NCBI GenBank assembly: GCA_022767925.1
Contig: JALENG010000029.1
Location: 1 to 36,666 of the forward strand
Reading direction: 5' to 3'
DNA: 36,666 bases
From: Clostridia bacterium
GTDB lineage: Bacteria > Bacillota > Clostridia > Oscillospirales > Acutalibacteraceae
Of the stretch, positions 14,816-23,326 are shown piece by piece. A model generated the notes under the pieces. The model was not told where the DNA came from. It searched no databases and saw only the letters and a program-made list of their open reading frames with translations. Every line of letters starts with the position of its first letter. Within the stretch, counting starts at the first letter, position 1. The translations under genes and the position numbers were made by a program.

Positions 14816-14900
14816 TTTCCGTCACTCCTCTTCTGCTTTTTCAAACATTCATTCCGGCAGAGTCGGAAATCCCCGCCTTTTTCAGAAAACTATGGGGTTT

Positions 14901-14929
14901 ATCATAGCGGCTGGTCCCTCACCTGTCAA
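14901..14929 (-). promoter_or_regulatory. promoter of the GNAT gene
   Basis: Minus strand: perfect -35 TTGACA (14924-14929), 17-base spacer, -10 TATGAT (14901-14906). Confidence 0.82.
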
Positions 14930-15006
14930 GGAAATTTGGGAAGAAGGCGGACAGCCGTCCGGCTGGGACCGTTTTCCCCTCCGGGCACTCTCCTTTTATT
15001 TTCCTC

Positions 15007-15035
15007 TTTACAGAGGAGACATCCTGTGGTACAAT
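15007..15035 (+). promoter_or_regulatory. promoter of the second DAHP synthase gene
   Basis: -35 TTTACA (15007-15012), 17-base spacer, -10 TACAAT (15030-15035). It differs from the promoter of copy 1, so the two copies are expressed independently. Confidence 0.78.
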
Positions 15036-15089
15036 ACTTTTGATATAAAAAGCATGAAAGCTAAAAAGAGAAAAAGCGAGGAACCCATT

Positions 15090-16124
15090 ATGGAATTACA
15101 ATTTCGGTGGAACCGCAAATTGCCCACGCCGGAGGAGATCAAATCGGAATTCCCCCTGCGCGCGGACCTGAAGGAGAAAAAGGCCCAGCGCGATCAGGAG
15201 ATCGAGAAAATCTTTACCGGTAAAGATGACCGCCTGATTTTGATCATCGGGCCCTGTTCGGCCGACCGCGAGGACGCGGTGCTGGAGTACATCCACCGCC
15301 TGTGCCCTGTGCAGGAGAAGGTAAAGGACAAGCTGCTGCTGATCCCCCGCATTTACACCAACAAGCCCCGCACCACCGGTGACGGGTACAAGGGGATGCT
15401 CCACCAGCCCGATCCCACCGAGAAATCGGATATGACCCGCGGGCTGCTGGCCATCCGCGACCTGCACAGCCGTACCTTTGCCGAGACCGGGTTTACCTGC
15501 GCCGATGAGATGCTGTATCCGGAAAACCACGCGTATCTCGATGACCTGCTGGCTTATGTGGCGGTGGGCGCCCGCTCGGTGGAAAACCAGCAGCACCGGC
15601 TGACCGCCAGCGGACTGGGACTGCCGGTGGGCATGAAAAATCCCACCAGCGGCGACATCAGCGTGATGCTCAATTCCATCACCGCCGCCCAGCACCCCCA
15701 TGTATTCGAGTACCGCGGCTGGGAAGTGGAGACTACCGGCAATCCCCTGGCCCACGCGATCCTGCGCGGCTCGGTGGACAGCGACGGGAAGAACATCCCC
15801 AACTACCACTATGAGGACCTGATGAAATTGTACGAGCGGTATTGCCAGAAAGACCTGCAGAACATGGGCGTGATTGTGGACGCCAACCACTCGAACTCCG
15901 GAAAACAGTACCTCGAACAGGTGCGCATCTGCAAAGAGGTGATGCACTCCTGTCGCCACAGCGCGGAAATCAAGAGCATGGTGCGCGGCTTTATGGTCGA
16001 GAGCTATCTGGAGGACGGCAGTCAGAAGATCGGCGATGGCTGCTATGGCAAGTCCATCACCGACCCATGCCTCGGCTGGGATAAGACCGAGCGCCTGATC
16101 TACGATCTGGCTGATCTGCTGTAA
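15090..16124 (+). CDS. 3-deoxy-7-phosphoheptulonate (DAHP) synthase, AroFGH type, copy 2
   Basis: 344 residues, same family and same conserved blocks as copy 1. The start ATG at 15090 follows GAGGAA six bases away. About 28 residues differ from copy 1: a few at the extreme N-terminus, a dense block from 119 to 180 (for example HSRTFAETGFTCADEM against HLRALMETGFTSADEA) and three near 250. Outside these the two genes are nearly identical even at silent positions. This points to a recent duplication, or to gene conversion that spares the central block. Different regulation by phenylalanine or tyrosine is plausible but not shown. Confidence 0.95.
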   Translation: MELQFRWNRKLPTPEEIKSEFPLRADLKEKKAQRDQEIEKIFTGKDDRLILIIGPCSADREDAVLEYIHRLCPVQEKVKDKLLLIPRIYTNKPRTTGDGYKGMLHQPDPTEKSDMTRGLLAIRDLHSRTFAETGFTCADEMLYPENHAYLDDLLAYVAVGARSVENQQHRLTASGLGLPVGMKNPTSGDISVMLNSITAAQHPHVFEYRGWEVETTGNPLAHAILRGSVDSDGKNIPNYHYEDLMKLYERYCQKDLQNMGVIVDANHSNSGKQYLEQVRICKEVMHSCRHSAEIKSMVRGFMVESYLEDGSQKIGDGCYGKSITDPCLGWDKTERLIYDLADLL

Positions 16125-16153
16125 AAACCGGGACGATTTTCCGGTGGAATTCA

Positions 16154-16200
16154 AAGGGGCTGTGCAGGGAATCCCCCGGCACGGCCCCTTCTTCTCTCCA
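16154..16200 (+). terminator. probable terminator of DAHP synthase copy 2
   Basis: A 12-bp stem (16154-16165 with 16179-16190, one G-T pair) is followed by a CT-rich tail rather than a clean T run. Confidence 0.65.
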
Positions 16201-16211
16201 CGAAGCGTAGG

Positions 16212-16240
16212 TTGCAAAACCGGCGATCATCCCTTATACT
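16212..16240 (+). promoter_or_regulatory. promoter of the XRE-desulfoferrodoxin gene
   Basis: -35 TTGCAA (16212-16217), 17-base spacer, -10 TATACT (16235-16240). Confidence 0.8.
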
Positions 16241-16264
16241 TTCGACAGAAAGGGGAGAAAAAAT

Positions 16265-16852
16265 ATGAACACCTATATTACCGGTGCCGCCATCAAACAC
16301 CTGCGCCAGACCAAAGGGCTGACACAAGCGGAGCTGGGCAATCAGATTGGCGTCAGCGCCAAAGCAGTCTCGAAATGGGAGACCGCCCGGGGGCTTCCCG
16401 ATATCACCCTGATTGAACCGCTCGCCGAAGCCCTGGGCGTTTCCGTTTTGGAGCTGATGGCCGGTGCCCCCGTTATCAACCGAAATGTTTCCTCCAATCT
16501 TCTCCGTTCGCGGCTGTATGTGTGCCCGGTGTGCGGCAATGTGATTCACGCGACCGGAGACAACGTAGTCAGCTGCTGCGGGATTGTCCTCCCGGCGCTG
16601 GAGGCCGAGGAACCAGATGAAGCCCACCGGGTCATCGTGGAGAAGGTAGAAGACGAGTTTTTCCTCCGCGTTCCCCACGAAATGACCAAACAGCACTATC
16701 TTTCCTTTTTTGCCCTGGCCACCGGCGACCGGTTCCAGCTGATTAAGCTGTATCCTGAGGGCAATGCGGAAACCCGGATTCCCATGCGCGGCCGCGGGAT
16801 TCTGTATCTATACTGCAACCGGCATGGGCTGATGAAGCAAAAACTGCCGTGA
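16265..16852 (+). CDS. XRE helix-turn-helix regulator fused to a desulfoferrodoxin (superoxide-reductase)-like module
   Basis: 195 residues. Residues about 5-65 form an XRE/Cro-type HTH (LRQTKGLTQAELGNQIGVSA, KAVSKWETARGLPD). Residues about 85-110 look like desulforedoxin, with cysteines C87, C90, C104 and C105 in the CxxC...CC arrangement that binds one iron. Residues 118-195 align with the superoxide-reductase domain of 2Fe desulfoferrodoxin. All five ligands of the catalytic iron can be matched: H121, H138, H144, C184 and H187 (PHEM, KQHY, YCNRHG). The glutamate before the first His is kept (E119), but the lysine that attracts superoxide is Ala120. A redox- or oxygen-sensing regulator is the natural inference. 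AAAGGGGAG precedes the ATG. It is transcribed alone. Confidence 0.85.
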   Translation: MNTYITGAAIKHLRQTKGLTQAELGNQIGVSAKAVSKWETARGLPDITLIEPLAEALGVSVLELMAGAPVINRNVSSNLLRSRLYVCPVCGNVIHATGDNVVSCCGIVLPALEAEEPDEAHRVIVEKVEDEFFLRVPHEMTKQHYLSFFALATGDRFQLIKLYPEGNAETRIPMRGRGILYLYCNRHGLMKQKLP

Positions 16853-16879
16853 TGTCCCCTGAGAAGGGGTTCTGATGAC

Positions 16880-16920
16880 AAAAACAGCGGGGATTTTATA
16901 AAAAACCCCCGCTGTTTTTT
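16880..16920. terminator. bidirectional terminator between the XRE regulator and nadE
   Basis: A 13-bp perfect stem AAAAACAGCGGGG (16880-16892) / CCCCGCTGTTTTT (16907-16919) with T runs on both strands; it serves both convergent genes. Confidence 0.9.
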
Positions 16921-16929
16921 TGTCAGCTT

Positions 16930-18837
16930 TTACAGCGTTTCAATCTCTTCCATCCACAGGGAAACCGACGCATCGCTGGGCATGCGCCAGTCACCGCGGG
17001 GTGACAGAGTAACCGAGCCCACCTTCGGCCCGTCGGGCAGGCAGCTGCGCTTAAATTGCTGGGCAAAGAAGCGCCAATAGAAGGTGCGCAGCCATTTCTT
17101 AATCACATTCTCCGCATACCGGCCGTCAAAGGCGCGCCGGGCCATGCGATAAATCTTCCCCGGTGAGAAATTAAAGCGCAGCATATAGTACAGGAAGAAA
17201 TCGTGCAGCTCGTACGGGCCAACCAGATCCTCGGTCTTCTGGGCGATCTCGCCGTCCACCGGGGGCAGCAGCTCCGGGCTGACCGGGGTGTCCAGAATAT
17301 CCAGCAGGGTGCGGCGCAGGGTTTCCTCTCCGGTATCAGCCGCATAGCGGACCAGATGGCGCACCAGCGTCTTGGGGATGGAGGCGTTTACGCCGTACAT
17401 GCTCATGTGATCCCCGTTATAGGTGGCCCATCCCAGCGCCAGCTCGGACAGATCACCGGTACCGATGACCAGCCCGCCCAGCCGGTTGGCCACATCCATC
17501 AGCACCTGGGTGCGCTCGCGGGCCTGACTGTTCTCATACGTCACGTCGTGAACCTCGGGGTCCTGTCCAATATCGGCAAAATGCTGGGCCACTGCCTGCC
17601 CGATGGGGATTTCGCGGAAGGAAACCCCCAGGCTGGCCGCCAGCGCGGCGGCATTGCCCTTGGTGCGGCCTGTGGTACCATAACATGGCATGGAGATCGC
17701 CTGGATACCCTCGCGGGGGAGCCCCAGCAGATCGAATGCCCGCACCGTGACCAGCAGCGCCAGAGTGGAATCCAGCCCGCCGGACAATCCGATCACAGCC
17801 ACGCGGCTGTGGGTGTGGTCCAGGCGCTTGGCAAGCCCCTGGGCCTGCATGGTCAAAATGGCGCGGCAGCGACCGGCCAGATCCCGGTCATCCTGCGGCA
17901 CAAAGGGCAGAGGAGAGAACGACCGCTGCAGGGGCACTTCTTTTTCCGGCCCAAGGACAAAGGAAATAACATGCCGTGCATCTCCGGTGCTGTTGCACCA
18001 GGTGGACATCCGCCGCCGCTCCTGAAGCAGGCGCTGCAGGTCGATCTCCCCAATGGTCAGCCCCGTGGAGAACAGTTCGCTCTCGCCCAGCATGGTGCCG
18101 TTTTCCGCAATCAGATCATGACCGGAGAACACCATATCGGTGGAAGACTCCCCTTTCCCCGCATCAGCATACACATACCCGGCAACCAGCCGTGCGCTCT
18201 GTCCGGCCACCAGCTGCCGGCGGTACTCGGCCTTCCCGATGGTCTCGTCGCTGGCTGACAGGTTGCACAGCACCACGGCGCCCGCCTGGGCCAGACGGGT
18301 ACTGGGCGGATCCGCTACCCACAGATCCTCGCAGATTTCGCAGCCCAGCACCAGCTCGGGGATATTCGCACAGGCAAACAGCAGGTCAGTTCCCAGCGGG
18401 ACCGTCTGCCCGCAGAAAGAGATCTCCCGATAGGCCGGGCCTGGGGTGAAGTGGCGTGCTTCGTAAAATTCGCTGTAATTGGGCAAAAATTGCTTGGGAA
18501 CCAGCCCCAGCAGCTTTCCGCCGCAGAGAACGGCCGCACAGTTATACCGGTCGGCTCCCACGGCCACCGGTATGCCCACCATCATCAAAAGCGGCAGGTC
18601 CTTTGTCTGCTGTAGTAGCACCTGCAGCTCTCTCTCGGCACCGCGCAGCAAAATCTCCTCCCGGAACAGATCGCCACAGGTATAGCCGGTCAGGCACAGC
18701 TCTGGAAAAACCAGAACCTGCACGCCCTTTTCCGCCGCCTGCATGGCCAGTTCTCCAATTTTTTCCCGGTTATACCGGCAGTCCGCCACCCGAATCGCCG
18801 GTGTGGCCGCCGCCGTGCGCAAAAATCCGTCCTTCAT
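16930..18837 (-). CDS. nadE: glutamine-dependent NAD+ synthetase
   Basis: 635 residues, two domains. An N-terminal nitrilase-type amidase releases ammonia from glutamine, with the Glu-Lys-Cys triad at E46 (VFPELCLTGY), K115 (LVPKQFLPNY) and C169 (GCEICEDLW). A C-terminal ATP-pyrophosphatase domain amidates nicotinic acid adenine dinucleotide, with the P-loop SGGLDS at 352-357. This is the last step of NAD+ synthesis. The length fits the long, glutamine-using class. The ATG at 18837 gives a typical start (MKDGFLRTAAATP) after AGAAGGGG. No clear promoter was found in the 147-base gap to the preceding glycosyltransferase, so it may be read from upstream. Confidence 0.96.
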   Translation of the reverse strand: MKDGFLRTAAATPAIRVADCRYNREKIGELAMQAAEKGVQVLVFPELCLTGYTCGDLFREEILLRGAERELQVLLQQTKDLPLLMMVGIPVAVGADRYNCAAVLCGGKLLGLVPKQFLPNYSEFYEARHFTPGPAYREISFCGQTVPLGTDLLFACANIPELVLGCEICEDLWVADPPSTRLAQAGAVVLCNLSASDETIGKAEYRRQLVAGQSARLVAGYVYADAGKGESSTDMVFSGHDLIAENGTMLGESELFSTGLTIGEIDLQRLLQERRRMSTWCNSTGDARHVISFVLGPEKEVPLQRSFSPLPFVPQDDRDLAGRCRAILTMQAQGLAKRLDHTHSRVAVIGLSGGLDSTLALLVTVRAFDLLGLPREGIQAISMPCYGTTGRTKGNAAALAASLGVSFREIPIGQAVAQHFADIGQDPEVHDVTYENSQARERTQVLMDVANRLGGLVIGTGDLSELALGWATYNGDHMSMYGVNASIPKTLVRHLVRYAADTGEETLRRTLLDILDTPVSPELLPPVDGEIAQKTEDLVGPYELHDFFLYYMLRFNFSPGKIYRMARRAFDGRYAENVIKKWLRTFYWRFFAQQFKRSCLPDGPKVGSVTLSPRGDWRMPSDASVSLWMEEIETL

Positions 18838-18934
18838 ATTTTTTCCCCTTCTCTTGTGATTCCCGCCGGAAAATCCGGCCGCGCATGGATGGACCCGTCC
18901 TTTTTCCCAGATGCCGGGCTCATCCGGTCAAAAC

Positions 18935-18976
18935 AATACCCCCGCAGCCGCGGCAAAGCCGGGCCGCAGGGGCACT
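18935..18976 (-). terminator. possible weak terminator or hairpin after the glycosyltransferase gene
   Basis: A GC-rich imperfect stem (CCCCGCAGCC... against ...GCCGCAGGGG) lies just past the stop at 18985. On the minus strand it is followed only by TATTGTTTT, so read-through into nadE is likely. Confidence 0.4.
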
Positions 18977-18984
18977 TTTCTCTA

Positions 18985-19956
18985 TCAGGCTACTACCTGA
19001 CCGTACACCGGGGGCTGGACAATATTGGTATCCATTCCCTTTTGTATAACCATGGACTCCGGTTTGACAATCACGCGCATCGCATGCCGCGCCCGGGTGA
19101 GGTTTTTCCACATATCACCGCTGCTGTGTTCCCGTATATGCATCTGAATAATATAATAACAGATACAGTTGCGGGTTTTAAAGCAGACCGTGCGGAAATT
19201 CCGTTCGTATTTTTTGTATTCGCCGCGCTCTTCCAGCATGCCGCGAATCATTAGCATAGCGCGGAAAAAGTCGTTGATCTTTTGGGCGTTCATGGTGTTC
19301 AGTGCGCTGGTTCTGCGCTGGCGGTAATAGTACAGCGCCTTTTTTACCGCCGCCACGCGGTTTGCATAGAAGAACAGCTGATTATTGATAATCATATCCT
19401 CAAAGCACATGGTGGGGAACAGGATGTCATGCTCTAAAAACAGCTTGCGGCGGAACATCTTATTCCACAGAAACCCCTGAATGCACCAGTCGTCGATCAG
19501 CTTGCGCATGGCGTCGTCGTGGGTCAACACCCCGCCCACCCGGCAGGGATAGATCATTTTCATTCCGTTTTCAAAATCGAACCGGTAATTGCAGCAGGAA
19601 ATATCCGCATCGGCCTCGACCGCTGCATAGTACAGCGATCCCAGGTAAAGCGGGCTCATCCGGTCATCCGCATCCACAAAGACCACATATTCGCCCCGTG
19701 CCATATTCAGCCCGGAACGCCGGGCCTGCGCTGCGCCACTGTTGGGCTGATCGAGGATCCGCAGGTTTGGCATTTTTTCTTCATATTCCCGCAATACCCG
19801 CAACGACTGATCCTTGGAACCGTCGTTCACCGCGATAATCTCGAAATCCCGGAACGTCTGCTTTTCCAGACAGTCCAGACATTCTCCCACATACTCTTCC
19901 ACATTGTATACGGGAATTACCACACTGACTTTGGGAGTGTTCTGTATCCTCTCCAT
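18985..19956 (-). CDS. family 2 glycosyltransferase
   Basis: 323 residues. A GT-A fold is seen at the N-terminus: VSVVIPVYNVEEYVGECLDCL, NDGS at 44-47 and the metal-binding DADD at 95-98, with PNSGAAQARRSGL between. The C-terminal part (about 200-323) is basic and helical, without a clear membrane segment, and resembles EpsJ/CpsJ-like enzymes that add sugars in exopolysaccharide or teichoic-acid building. The acceptor is unknown. ATG at 19956 is preferred because GGAGAGGA lies about eight bases upstream; the open frame before it has no ribosome site. No other polysaccharide genes are adjacent. Confidence 0.88.
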   Translation of the reverse strand: MERIQNTPKVSVVIPVYNVEEYVGECLDCLEKQTFRDFEIIAVNDGSKDQSLRVLREYEEKMPNLRILDQPNSGAAQARRSGLNMARGEYVVFVDADDRMSPLYLGSLYYAAVEADADISCCNYRFDFENGMKMIYPCRVGGVLTHDDAMRKLIDDWCIQGFLWNKMFRRKLFLEHDILFPTMCFEDMIINNQLFFYANRVAAVKKALYYYRQRRTSALNTMNAQKINDFFRAMLMIRGMLEERGEYKKYERNFRTVCFKTRNCICYYIIQMHIREHSSGDMWKNLTRARHAMRVIVKPESMVIQKGMDTNIVQPPVYGQVVA

Positions 19957-20059
19957 AAATATATCCTCTCCAACATTCACCGGCCTATGCCCCTCATGAT
20001 GCCGGTTTTCTATCCACGCCCCGGATAAACTGTATGTTTCCATAATTATCTATGCTACT

Positions 20060-20088
20060 ATTTTCGCAGATTTCACAGAAAAAGTCAA
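20060..20088 (-). promoter_or_regulatory. possible promoter of the glycosyltransferase gene
   Basis: Minus strand: -35 TTGACT (20083-20088), 17-base spacer, -10 GAAAAT (20060-20065), leaving a leader of about 100 bases. Confidence 0.5.
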
Positions 20089-20107
20089 GGCGGCAGCGGG
20101 CAGAAAA

Positions 20108-20156
20108 GAATACGAAAAGAGAGGAATCCCATAGACTGGAACTCCTCCTTTTCGTC
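20108..20156 (-). terminator. intrinsic terminator of the VanW-domain gene
   Basis: Minus strand: ACGAAAAGGAGGA pairs with TCCTCTCTTTTCGT (one bulge), followed by ATTCTTTT; 20 bases past the stop at 20174. Confidence 0.7.
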
Positions 20157-20173
20157 AAAATGCTCTATTCGCT

Positions 20174-21907
20174 CTAATTTTCCACAAAATCTGCCTCTTC
20201 CTGAGAGGATTCCTCCGATGACTCGGGGGGATCGACCGGTTCGGGAGAAGGTTCAGGCGTGGGGGTAGGCTTGGGGGTAGGCTTGGGGGTAGGCGTGGGG
20301 GTGGGCTTGGGAGTAGGCTTGGGAGTGGGTTTGGGGGTAGGTTTGGGCGTGGGCGTCGGGGTCGCGGAACCCTTGATGGTTCCACCCTCAGTCTGACCAT
20401 TTGCCACTGCCTTCTTTACCTCTTCCACCGTAACGCCGGGTCCGTAATGATAAATGGTCGACAGGGCCCGGTATTTGGACGAGGGCAGATTCTCGGTCTT
20501 GACCACAGCGCCGTTTTTATAGTACACCCGTGTGGCCGAGGCCGTGCGGCCGGCATTCCCCTGACGATACCGCTCGAACGTACCCGCTTTCAGCGAGCTG
20601 TCGTACACATACTCGGTTTCGGGCTGGGCAATGGTGCCCGTCTGCTGGGAATACACCGTGATTTTATCCCAGGTGCTGGGCTTATCGCCGTACAGCACCA
20701 CATTCAGCTGGGTGCCATCCATCCAGGCCGAAATGTAAATCGGATACTCCGTATTGTTGCGGAACACAAAATCGAGGTACGGGTAATCCACCGTGGCATC
20801 CAGCCCGATATCCACATAGGAGGAGGGCCAGGTGTGGTTATACCGCGTGACAATCTCCAGACCGGACCGGAGAACCGCCCCATACAGGGTGGTGCTGGCC
20901 TGACAGATACCGCCGCCGTACTGCTGTGAACTCTTTCCGTTTACGATAGCACCGGCCTTCTGATATCCCAGGCTGCCATTGGTGGTATCGCCGGTTGCTC
21001 CGTTAAACGAGAAGGTTGCTCCGGGCTCGACTACTTTTCCGTTAATCGAAGCCAGCGCCAGGCGCATATTGTTGTTGCCGGCCGCCGTGTTGGTGGAATA
21101 GGTGGAAAAAGAGCCCAGCTTCTGAATATGACCAGAAATGTCCGACTGCGTTTTTTCAAACGGGATTTCTTCGACCGGGGCCTCGATCTCGGTGCTCTCC
21201 CCGTCCTGCAGGGCCTTTACCACCAGCTGCTGCAGCTTTTCGCGGTCCACTTTCCGGCCTGTTTTCCCCTCGGTATAACTGAAGGAACCGGTCGATGCAT
21301 TGAATGCCTTAATGGTCGCGTCCACCGGATCACGGTCAATTTTATCGGCAAATGAACCCAGAATTTCCCCGATGGTTTCTTCATCAAAGGTCACCGATAC
21401 CGGGTAATCCTTCCCGGTCTCCTGTTCTTTCGCACTGGCAGCTGTCTCTTTCTCCGAAGAGGATTCCTCCTTCTTCTCCACCAGCGAGGCCTGTGCCTGC
21501 CGGAGAGCGCCCTCCAGGTCCGCCTGTGCGCCGGCCTGCTGTGCCGTAATTACCACCGAGTTTTCGCCGTAGAAAACGGTGATTTCCTCTGTGGGCAGCA
21601 GCGAATCCCGCTGGGCTTCCAGCGCTTTTTTCGCCTGCTCCTGCGTCATGCCTTCTACCGGGACATTCCCGATTGTAGTGCCGGGCGCGTAGACTTTCTC
21701 CGTCTCCCCCTGGGAAACCTCCGGCTGCAAAGACGATTCCGTCTGTCCGGGGGCCGCACTTTCCCCGAAAATCGGAACACCGCTGGCCACCAGGGCCGCC
21801 ACCACCACGGCCGCCACAATCAGCACGCAGCACAGGGTGATGATCACCGCCTTTTTCCCTTTTCTGGAATGCGAAGAAATATCGCGCGAATTGTGCGATT
21901 TCGTCAT
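20174..21907 (-). CDS. VanW-domain cell-surface protein with peptidoglycan-binding-like region and Pro-Thr-Lys tail
   Basis: 577 residues. In order: a basic N-terminus and one membrane segment (about 18-43); a PG_binding_4 (YoaR-like) region (about 70-235) including GTTIGNVPVEGMTQEQA; a VanW domain (about 255-400) with FSFNGATGDTT, GGGICQASTTLY and YNHTWPSSYVDIG; a beta-rich segment; then a long PTPK-type repeat tail (about 515-560) and an acidic end. VanW proteins are common in Gram-positive envelopes; their molecular function is not settled, and this gene is not in a vancomycin-resistance cluster. The start has AGGAGG seven bases upstream. The protein is probably membrane-anchored with its tail reaching into the wall. 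Confidence 0.92.
   Translation of the reverse strand: MTKSHNSRDISSHSRKGKKAVIITLCCVLIVAAVVVAALVASGVPIFGESAAPGQTESSLQPEVSQGETEKVYAPGTTIGNVPVEGMTQEQAKKALEAQRDSLLPTEEITVFYGENSVVITAQQAGAQADLEGALRQAQASLVEKKEESSSEKETAASAKEQETGKDYPVSVTFDEETIGEILGSFADKIDRDPVDATIKAFNASTGSFSYTEGKTGRKVDREKLQQLVVKALQDGESTEIEAPVEEIPFEKTQSDISGHIQKLGSFSTYSTNTAAGNNNMRLALASINGKVVEPGATFSFNGATGDTTNGSLGYQKAGAIVNGKSSQQYGGGICQASTTLYGAVLRSGLEIVTRYNHTWPSSYVDIGLDATVDYPYLDFVFRNNTEYPIYISAWMDGTQLNVVLYGDKPSTWDKITVYSQQTGTIAQPETEYVYDSSLKAGTFERYRQGNAGRTASATRVYYKNGAVVKTENLPSSKYRALSTIYHYGPGVTVEEVKKAVANGQTEGGTIKGSATPTPTPKPTPKPTPKPTPKPTPTPTPKPTPKPTPTPEPSPEPVDPPESSEESSQEEADFVEN
20235..20362 (-). repeat. tandem repeat coding for PTPK/PTPT units in the VanW protein
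   Basis: About ten degenerate copies of a 12-base unit (minus strand CCTACCCCCAAG and variants) code for Pro-Thr-Pro-Lys. Unit-number change by slippage would keep the frame. Confidence 0.85.
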
Positions 21908-21981
21908 ACCATAACCTCCTGCTTAAGCAAAATCTCCATCACTTTTTGATAACAAAGCAGGTCCTGTTTCCTGCGTACTTT

Positions 21982-21987
21982 ATTATA
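21982..21987 (-). promoter_or_regulatory. -10 element of the VanW gene
   Basis: Minus strand TATAAT about 75 bases before the start; the -35 position (TTTATT) is poor. Confidence 0.5.
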
Positions 21988-22081
21988 CACGCACACTGGG
22001 GGAAAATAAAGAAACATTCTTGTTACCTTTCCTGCGAAAATGAAAAATATCAATCGTCTGATAGCTATTCTTCAGCTTGTA

Positions 22082-22090
22082 TGCTATAAT
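22082..22090 (+). promoter_or_regulatory. extended -10 promoter of the MGDG-synthase-like gene
   Basis: TGCTATAAT (22082-22090), an extended -10 with perfect TATAAT, about 100 bases before the start codon. No good -35 is seen. The gap 21908-22191 otherwise holds only this and the VanW promoter. Confidence 0.65.
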
Positions 22091-22191
22091 AAGGTTGGAT
22101 TTGTACGGAAATCCCCATTTTTTGTCTTTTTCTATAATTGCTGGCGGGCCGCTATTGTATCGGTCCCCTTTGATGAGGAGCTTGATATCCG

Positions 22192-23316
22192 ATGAAAATT
22201 CTGATTTTAACCGCCGCGACCGGTGGGGGGCACATCCGTGCCTCGCGCGCTATCGAAGCCTATCTCTCCGAGCATATGCCAGGTTCACAAACCCGGGTGG
22301 TAGATGCGCTTAAATGCGTCAATACCATTTTTGATAAGACCATCTGTGATGGGTACCACTTTCTCGCCACCAAACAGCCCAAGGTTTTCGGAAAGCTGTA
22401 CGAGACGACCAATCGCGAAACACCGCTCTCCCGGTTTGTGCCGCTGGTAAACAATATCGTCGCCCGTAAGCTGCTCCCCACGGTGCAGGAATTTAACCCC
22501 GACATCATCCTGACGACCCATCCCTTTGTCAACGAAATGGTCTCGCAGCTGAAGGAAAAGGAAAAGATTCATCAACCGCTGATCTGCATTCTCACCGATT
22601 ACAGCCCGCACCGCACCTGGGTGGCCAAGCAGGTGGATGCGTACGTCGTCGCCAGCGAGGACATGGTACCGCAGCTGGTGGAAATGGGTGCCCCCAGAGA
22701 GAAAATCCACCCGTTCGGCATTCCGGTGTTCAGCCAGTTTTTCTCCCAGGCGAACAAGGACGAGCTGCTGCGGGAATTCGGGCTGGATACGGGTGTGCAC
22801 ACCGTACTGTTCATGGCCGGTTCCTTCGGTGTAAACAATATCCTGCAGATTTACCGGGATGTGACGGCCCTGCCGGACGATTTTCAGCTGATTGTCATCA
22901 CCGGCCGCAACCAGAAGCTATTTGATGCCCTGGAGAAAGAGGTGAAGAACAGCCCGAAAAAGACCAAACTGATTTTCTTTACCAACGAGGTGGAGAAGTA
23001 CATGAAGGTCAGCGACCTGATCGTGACCAAGCCCGGCGGGTTGACCGTATCCGAGGCCCTGGCCTGCAACCTGCCGCTGGCCGTGTTCGATGCCATTCCC
23101 GGGCAGGAGGAGGAGAACGCCGATTTCCTTTTGTCCCACGATATGGCTGTCCACATGAAAAAGGGCGACGACTGCGCCAAAGCCATCCAGCTTCTGCTGC
23201 GGGATGAGGAGCGGCTGGACCGCATGCGCCGCAGCTGCGAGAAATTTGACAAATCCCAGTCCATCCCCCATCTGATGGCCCTGATGGAAAACCTGACCCA
23301 GGGTGAAAAGGAATAA
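22192..23316 (+). CDS. MGDG-synthase-like glycosyltransferase (processive diacylglycerol glucosyltransferase type)
   Basis: 374 residues, GT28 family. The N-terminal lipid-acceptor half begins MKILILTAATGGGHIRASRAIEAYL with the GGGH motif and includes TTHPFV; the C-terminal UDP-sugar half includes ITGRNQKL, TKPGGLTVSEALA and PGQEEENADFL. The family includes plant monogalactosyldiacylglycerol synthases and Bacillus UgtP, which make glycolipids used as membrane lipids and lipoteichoic-acid anchors at the inner membrane face. The sugar (glucose or galactose) cannot be read from sequence. ATG at 22192 follows GATGAGGAG with a usual gap. It is transcribed alone. Confidence 0.92.
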   Translation: MKILILTAATGGGHIRASRAIEAYLSEHMPGSQTRVVDALKCVNTIFDKTICDGYHFLATKQPKVFGKLYETTNRETPLSRFVPLVNNIVARKLLPTVQEFNPDIILTTHPFVNEMVSQLKEKEKIHQPLICILTDYSPHRTWVAKQVDAYVVASEDMVPQLVEMGAPREKIHPFGIPVFSQFFSQANKDELLREFGLDTGVHTVLFMAGSFGVNNILQIYRDVTALPDDFQLIVITGRNQKLFDALEKEVKNSPKKTKLIFFTNEVEKYMKVSDLIVTKPGGLTVSEALACNLPLAVFDAIPGQEEENADFLLSHDMAVHMKKGDDCAKAIQLLLRDEERLDRMRRSCEKFDKSQSIPHLMALMENLTQGEKE

Positions 23317-23326
23317 GACGATACAC

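Noticed and set aside
17203..18258. Plus-strand open frame of 351 codons opposite nadE
   Set aside because: Antisense shadow of the catalytic domains of nadE.
20235..20362. Tandem short repeat, considered as a CRISPR array
   Set aside because: The units are 12 bases without spacers and code in frame for a Pro-Thr-Lys tail.
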